Shown here piece after piece: positions 59,478 to 64,000 of a DNA stretch of 64,000 nucleotides. The stretch spans positions 124,001-188,000 of the forward strand of contig CAKOUO010000001.1 of the NCBI GenBank assembly GCA_934120645.1. Reading direction: 5' to 3'. The translations under genes and the position numbers were made by a program. The number at the start of each line of letters is the position of its first letter. The first letter of the stretch is position 1. The notes under the pieces were generated by a model. It ran no database searches, was not told where the DNA came from, and saw only the letters and a list, made by a program, of their open reading frames with translations. The DNA is from an uncultured Clostridia bacterium (lineage in GTDB: Bacteria > Bacillota > Clostridia > TANB77 > CAG-508).

Positions 59478-61685
59478 TTAATATTTTTTATAACAAATAT
59501 TTAAATCAGCATATCCTAAAATTCCATCTACAATTCCTTTACTTGTATGTTGCCATATTGCATATCTTCCATTATAACTAGGACCTGAACTAATATTTTC
59601 TTTATAACTTGCAATCCATGTATCATATTCAGATAAACCTGACATATTTAATTTGTTATAAGCCCAATCTACATTTGTATATATCATTGGTGTATATCCT
59701 GCGTTTTGAATTGTTTGACAGAATAATTTTGCTAAATATGTACGTGTGTTTTTGTCTAGATTTTGTGTTCTAGGTATATCAGTTGGTTTTTCTAATCCTG
59801 GAGCTTCTATGTCTATTGCAATAGGATATTCTAATTTATATCCTTTTATTTTATCTAGTACCCAGTTTGCCTCTTCTATTGCTTCAGCTGGTGTAATAGC
59901 TTGTGTTATAAAATATACACCTACTGGGATACCTGCTTGTTTCGCAGCTTGTATATTTGCTCTAAATGTTGCATCTTCTCTAAAATTACCGGCTTGTCCA
60001 TATCCTCTGTATCCTACTCTTATCATTGCAAAATCTTTTCCGCTTCTTTTTACAAATCCCCAATTTACACTTCCATTATATTGGCTAACATCAATTCCAT
60101 TATATTGATGTTTATACTTTGGCACAATTCTAATTCTTATAGCTTCTATTCTCTTTCCTTGTCCTACTGTTCCTGCTGTTTCTCCATCTATATACCATCC
60201 TGTCCAACCTATATTTTGCACATGTACTTGATATTCAATTGTATATTTATCCATATTTTCTAATTTTATTTGTAGAGCTTCTATTCTTAATCCAGCTCCA
60301 ACTGTTCCTGCTGTCAAACCATCTTGTACCCAATTTTGCCAACCAATACTTTGGACATGTGTTCTATATACTATTTTTGCTCCAGCAGGGGCTCCATATA
60401 ATTTTATATTTAACGCTTCTAGCCTTAATCCTCTTCCAGATGTTCCTGCTAATCCACCGTCATAAATTTTTTCTTGCCAGCCTACACTTTGCACATGTGT
60501 TTTATAACCAACATGTAATCCTCTATCTATATTAACATTTACTGCGTATCCTTGTATCTTTTCCCCTTTTGAAGAAATTATGAATACTTTTATTGTATGA
60601 TTTCCTGACGAAATACTTGATGTATTTAAATTTATTTCAAATCCTGGTGTTGGATTTTCTGCACTACTACCATATCCAGATATTGCTTTTATTACATCAT
60701 CTCTTTTTTTATAAACTATAGAACTTTCAGATATTGGTGTTGTGTTATTATCTATGTAAACACTTATTTTATTATTAGAAACATTTGCCATTTTCCATCC
60801 AGATATTTGTATACTTGTTGGGCTATAAAATTTAGTTCCACTTTTAGGGGTATCTATATGTATTAATCCCTTTTTAGTTTTTGGTACTATTTTTATTTCA
60901 ATTGCTTCTAATCTTAATCCTCTTCCAGATGTTCCTGCCATTTCTCCATCTGTTTTCCAACTTTGCCATCCTACATTTTGTACGTGTACTCTATACATAA
61001 CAGAATAATCATCTGATGTTTCTAATTGAATTTTTATAGCTTCTAGCCTTAATCCTCTTCCAGATGTTCCTGCTAATTCTCCATTTTGTTTCCAACCTTG
61101 CCATCCCACATTTTGTACGTGTACTTGGTATTTCACTTTAACTTTTGAAGCAATATCTCCTACTAATTGAATATTTATAGCTTCTAGTCTCAACCCTTTT
61201 CCAGATGTTCCTGCTGTTTCTCCATTTTGTTTCCAATTTTGCCATCCTACATTTTGTACGTGTGTTTTATATTGAATACTATTACTTACTGTTGCTTTAA
61301 ATGTTTTTGCTTCAAATGGCTCTGCTTCTAATGCTTCTACCTGTGCTGGATTATTATTTTCATTCTTTTTAGTTGTGTTATTAGTTGTATTATTAGTTGT
61401 ATTATCAACTGTATTATTGCCTATAGTATTACTTATTGTATTGTTTGTAGTATTATTTGCTATATCATTTTTTGTTGTATTATTTTTGGCTACATCATTT
61501 TCTGTAGTATTGTTTGCCTTTGAGTTATTTTCTTTTAAAGTATTGTTGATTGTATTTACCTGATTTTCTATTTCATTTGCATTATTATTAGATTCATTAT
61601 ATGCAAATATAATACTTGAAAACATATTAATTAATAAAGAAAATAACAATATCGTTGCTAAAATTTTACATTTAATTTTTTTCAT
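59478..61685 (-). CDS. Secreted GH25 lysozyme with six ChW repeats
   Basis: 735 residues from the ATG at 61683-61685 after AGGAGGG. A signal peptide, an Asn/Thr-rich spacer (about 30-120) and three clostridial hydrophobic W repeats (VHVQNVGWQ, GTSGRGLRLEA), then an Ig-like segment, three more ChW repeats, and a GH25 muramidase: YNGIDVSQYNGSVNWG, GVYFITQA, YPIAIDIEAPG with the catalytic Asp/Glu, and AIWQHTS. It probably cleaves peptidoglycan at the cell surface, with ChW repeats as wall or carbohydrate anchors. Confidence 0.93.
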   Translation of the reverse strand: MKKIKCKILATILLFSLLINMFSSIIFAYNESNNNANEIENQVNTINNTLKENNSKANNTTENDVAKNNTTKNDIANNTTNNTISNTIGNNTVDNTTNNTTNNTTKKNENNNPAQVEALEAEPFEAKTFKATVSNSIQYKTHVQNVGWQNWKQNGETAGTSGKGLRLEAINIQLVGDIASKVKVKYQVHVQNVGWQGWKQNGELAGTSGRGLRLEAIKIQLETSDDYSVMYRVHVQNVGWQSWKTDGEMAGTSGRGLRLEAIEIKIVPKTKKGLIHIDTPKSGTKFYSPTSIQISGWKMANVSNNKISVYIDNNTTPISESSIVYKKRDDVIKAISGYGSSAENPTPGFEINLNTSSISSGNHTIKVFIISSKGEKIQGYAVNVNIDRGLHVGYKTHVQSVGWQEKIYDGGLAGTSGRGLRLEALNIKLYGAPAGAKIVYRTHVQSIGWQNWVQDGLTAGTVGAGLRIEALQIKLENMDKYTIEYQVHVQNIGWTGWYIDGETAGTVGQGKRIEAIRIRIVPKYKHQYNGIDVSQYNGSVNWGFVKRSGKDFAMIRVGYRGYGQAGNFREDATFRANIQAAKQAGIPVGVYFITQAITPAEAIEEANWVLDKIKGYKLEYPIAIDIEAPGLEKPTDIPRTQNLDKNTRTYLAKLFCQTIQNAGYTPMIYTNVDWAYNKLNMSGLSEYDTWIASYKENISSGPSYNGRYAIWQHTSKGIVDGILGYADLNICYKKY

Positions 61686-61750
61686 TTTTACCCTCCTATT
61701 ATCCATCTATATTTATTTTAATTTATTTTCTTATTAAAATCAATAACTTT

Positions 61751-62983
61751 TTATTGCATATTTTTTCTATTTTTTTCTTTATTTAATTCATATGCAAAGA
61801 AAATTGTTAATAATATAAATAAAGTAATAGTTGTAATCATATTAGATAATATAGCACCATTCATTTGCCACTTATTTACACATATATTTGAAACAATTAG
61901 TGCCAATATAGATGTTATAATATATGCTAAAGTTGTCAATTTCTGTTTTCTTATTGTACTTAATGCATATAACATAACTGTTGCTGATGCATAAAAAAAT
62001 CCAGATACAACAAGTAATATCATTTCCATTTTATATGGTGTTAGTTCTATTCCATATATAAATGATAATACTGGTACTCCAAACAAAGCACATGCAATAT
62101 CAATACAAATAGTAGCTCCTGCCAAAATTAATACTATATATATAATTGATTTTATAAATTTAGAATATTCTCTGCTATTCCATAAATCGCCAAATGGTTT
62201 TAAAAATGGTTTTATTACAAATGCACTAACTAGATTTATAACAAATGTTGGCATATATATTACATTAAAATATGTTTGCATTGTATAATCTCCAAAATTA
62301 TCTATTGCATATTTAGTTGCATTTATAATATATAAGCTTAGGCAAGTTGATATTGCAAGCGGAAAACAGTCAATTAAAATTTCTTTTATATGCAATTTAT
62401 CAAATTTTATTTCTATCTTTTGAAAGTTTGATAAAATTCTTACATCCCATAATAAAAATAGTACTAAATTAGTAATAACAAGTGTTATACAAGAGATTAT
62501 TACATTTTTAGTTATCAAGTCTGCTATAAAGAACATTATTAAAGAACTTGATACTCTTATTACCATTGATTTTCCACCTAAATCTAGCCTATTTCTTAAT
62601 TGAAATTCGCCTTGATAAGTTTCACTTAAATTGTCTATTACTTTAAAAGCAATTAATGAAATACATATCCATAGTTTTTCTGTTGTATAACCACTTAAAT
62701 TTATAAATATAATTCCTATTATTACCATACTTATAACAACAACAATTCTTGCTAATAAGTAATCTCCAAATTTATATTTTCTGTTTGTGTCTGTTACTTG
62801 ATAAATTCTTATTCCAAAATCTCCTATTGCATTTAAAATAGTAGCTGTTGCAAAGCTTATTGAAAACATTCCTGCTATTTCTGTTCCATTTAATCTTGTG
62901 CAAAACATTAATAATACTGCACTTAATAATGATTCAACAAAGCTTCCTAGTGTATTCCATATTATTTCTGACTTTTTTACCAT
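61751..62983 (-). CDS. Wzx-type polysaccharide flippase
   Basis: 410 residues with about 12 transmembrane helices, oligosaccharide flippase (MOP) superfamily: SLLSAVLLMFCTRLNGTEIA, FGIRIYQVTDTNRKYKFGD, LPLAIS-like FPLAISTCLSLYI. It likely moves the repeat units of the surface glycan made by this locus. GAGGAG lies before ATG, 16 bases after the GT4 gene. Confidence 0.87.
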   Translation of the reverse strand: MVKKSEIIWNTLGSFVESLLSAVLLMFCTRLNGTEIAGMFSISFATATILNAIGDFGIRIYQVTDTNRKYKFGDYLLARIVVVISMVIIGIIFINLSGYTTEKLWICISLIAFKVIDNLSETYQGEFQLRNRLDLGGKSMVIRVSSSLIMFFIADLITKNVIISCITLVITNLVLFLLWDVRILSNFQKIEIKFDKLHIKEILIDCFPLAISTCLSLYIINATKYAIDNFGDYTMQTYFNVIYMPTFVINLVSAFVIKPFLKPFGDLWNSREYSKFIKSIIYIVLILAGATICIDIACALFGVPVLSFIYGIELTPYKMEMILLVVSGFFYASATVMLYALSTIRKQKLTTLAYIITSILALIVSNICVNKWQMNGAILSNMITTITLFILLTIFFAYELNKEKNRKNMQ

Positions 62984-62998
62984 TTTTTCTCCTCTGTT

Positions 62999-64000
62999 TT
63001 ATTGATTTTTATACTTTATAGTTTCGGCTATTTTTTTAGCTGTAACATCCCATGAAAATTCATCTTTTACTTTTTGTTTTATATTTGTACTTAGTTTTTT
63101 AATTTCTTCTGTATTATCTATTAATTTTTCAATTTTTTCTAATATTTCATCTGTTTCAAAACCACATATATAACCTATGTCATCACTTGAAATAATTTCT
63201 GTTGTTCCTCCCATTGGTGTTGCTACAACTGCACAGTTCATAATTCCTGCTTCTAATATTGATGTTGGTAATCCTTCAGAAAATGCTGATGGGTTAACAA
63301 ATATTGTTGTTTTTCCAAGTAATTTTAAAACTTCTTCATGTGATATTTTTCCTAAAATATGTATGTTTTTTTCTTCTTTGTTTTCTATTACTATTTTTTC
63401 AAGTATTGGTCCTGCACCGGCTAAATCTAATTCTAAATTGTTATATTTTTTTTCTAATTTTTTAAATGCTTCTATTAATTTTAAAACACCTTTTTCTTCT
63501 ATCATTCTTCCAACATATGTTATAACAATTTTATCTTGATTTTCTTCTATATATTTTTGATATTTTTCTACTTCTTCTATATCTATAGAATTATAAAATA
63601 CCCCTTTTGCATTTATGTTAAAATGTTTTAACCATTCGGTACATTTTTTAGAAACACCATAAAAATCTTTTACATTTTTCTTTATTCTATCTGTTAATTT
63701 ATGTTCATATATTTCTCCGAATTTATCTAATATTTTATTATTTACTGTAAAATGTGTGCTTCCATGTTCTATTAAACAGGCAGGTATATTATTTTTTGCT
63801 ATAAATTTAGATGCAAAATATGATGTTGTCCAAAATCTAGTTTGAATAATAGCAGAATCTATATTTTCACTTTCTAACATTTTAAATATTTCTTTAAATC
63901 TCTTATTTTGCTTATTTATTGGGTATCTTTCTGCAAAAATTTTATATGTTGGTAATCTATATATTTTTGCATATTCTGTTTCTTCTATTTCTTTTAAATC
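62999..64000 (-). CDS. GT4-family glycosyltransferase, 5' end beyond window
   Basis: The open frame runs to the window edge, 333 visible residues, so the gene is longer. GT4 (GT-B) signatures: YVGRMIEEKGVLKLIEAF, LDLAGAGPILEKI, INPSAFSEGLPTSILEAG-like VNPSAFSEGLPTSILEAG and ATPMGGTTEII. It adds a sugar from a nucleotide donor in surface polysaccharide assembly. Donor unknown. Confidence 0.92.
   Translation of the reverse strand, partial: DLKEIEETEYAKIYRLPTYKIFAERYPINKQNKRFKEIFKMLESENIDSAIIQTRFWTTSYFASKFIAKNNIPACLIEHGSTHFTVNNKILDKFGEIYEHKLTDRIKKNVKDFYGVSKKCTEWLKHFNINAKGVFYNSIDIEEVEKYQKYIEENQDKIVITYVGRMIEEKGVLKLIEAFKKLEKKYNNLELDLAGAGPILEKIVIENKEEKNIHILGKISHEEVLKLLGKTTIFVNPSAFSEGLPTSILEAGIMNCAVVATPMGGTTEIISSDDIGYICGFETDEILEKIEKLIDNTEEIKKLSTNIKQKVKDEFSWDVTAKKIAETIKYKNQ

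Noticed and set aside
59746..60535. Long plus-strand frames opposite the lysozyme gene
   Set aside because: They follow the ChW and GH25 repeats in reverse and have no start signals.

Overview
The window reads as a very AT-rich, spore-forming, anaerobic Firmicute (Clostridia). The basis is the gene content: yabP-yabQ-divIC, a SpoVFB (dipicolinate synthase B) homologue, a SpoIIID-like regulator, a SpoVB-type flippase, FabI with AccA/AccD, an [FeFe]-hydrogenase H-domain protein, a bacterial-type prfB with its programmed frameshift, ChW surface repeats and a type IV prepilin-like protein. An uncultivated gut clostridium is a reasonable guess, but the sequence alone does not fix the genus. I saw no rRNA, tRNA, CRISPR array or complete insertion sequence.

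Layout. 1-8 kb: end of accD, accA-fabI, [FeFe] hydrogenase, murD, a Pro-rich protein, a Cys-rich CBS protein and an AI-2E-family permease whose frame is broken. 8-16 kb: secA, a radical SAM protein, HIT and DUF2797 genes, NUDIX, cysteine desulfurase. 16-22 kb: a large cohesin/beta-helix surface protein, prfB, aspartate kinase. 22-31 kb: beta-CASP nuclease, a ClpC-like AAA+ fused to an FtsH-type M41 peptidase, yabP-yabQ-divIC, rho, then a second, frame-broken AAA+/M41 paralogue. 31-35 kb: a gene-poor, extremely AT-rich accessory stretch with a 33-bp direct repeat. 35-48 kb: nitroreductase, PBP1A, tyrosine recombinase, YneA-like LysM protein with an SOS-type box, CmpB-family membrane protein, oligoendopeptidase F, SpoIIID-like gene, spoVFB (frame-broken), an ECF sigma factor fused to an extracellular domain, a pilin-LamG protein with an XRE repressor and three operators. 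48-54 kb: acyl-CoA ligase, MATE-kinase fusion, flippase. 54-64 kb: the dTDP-rhamnose operon rfbD-A-C-B, GtrA/GtrB pair, a ChW/GH25 lysozyme, a Wzx-type flippase and a GT4 glycosyltransferase; this is a surface-polysaccharide locus.

Two gene populations are interleaved. Most genes are extremely AT-rich core genes. About fourteen others, mostly small and unrecognised but including the beta-CASP nuclease, both AAA+/M41 proteins and the SpoIIID-like gene, are richer in G and C. Most stand alone behind near-consensus sigma-A promoters with exactly 17 bp spacing, and most have their own hairpin terminator. Most of them use the arginine codon CGG. By eye I found no CGG in the frame of any core gene except at three places, and those three are exactly where core genes (AI-2E permease, DUF2797, SpoVFB) break frame. 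In each, skipping the C of CGG and reading GGN restores the conserved frame. That pattern, and the Clp_N-AAA+-M41 chimeric proteases, are the two most interesting things here.
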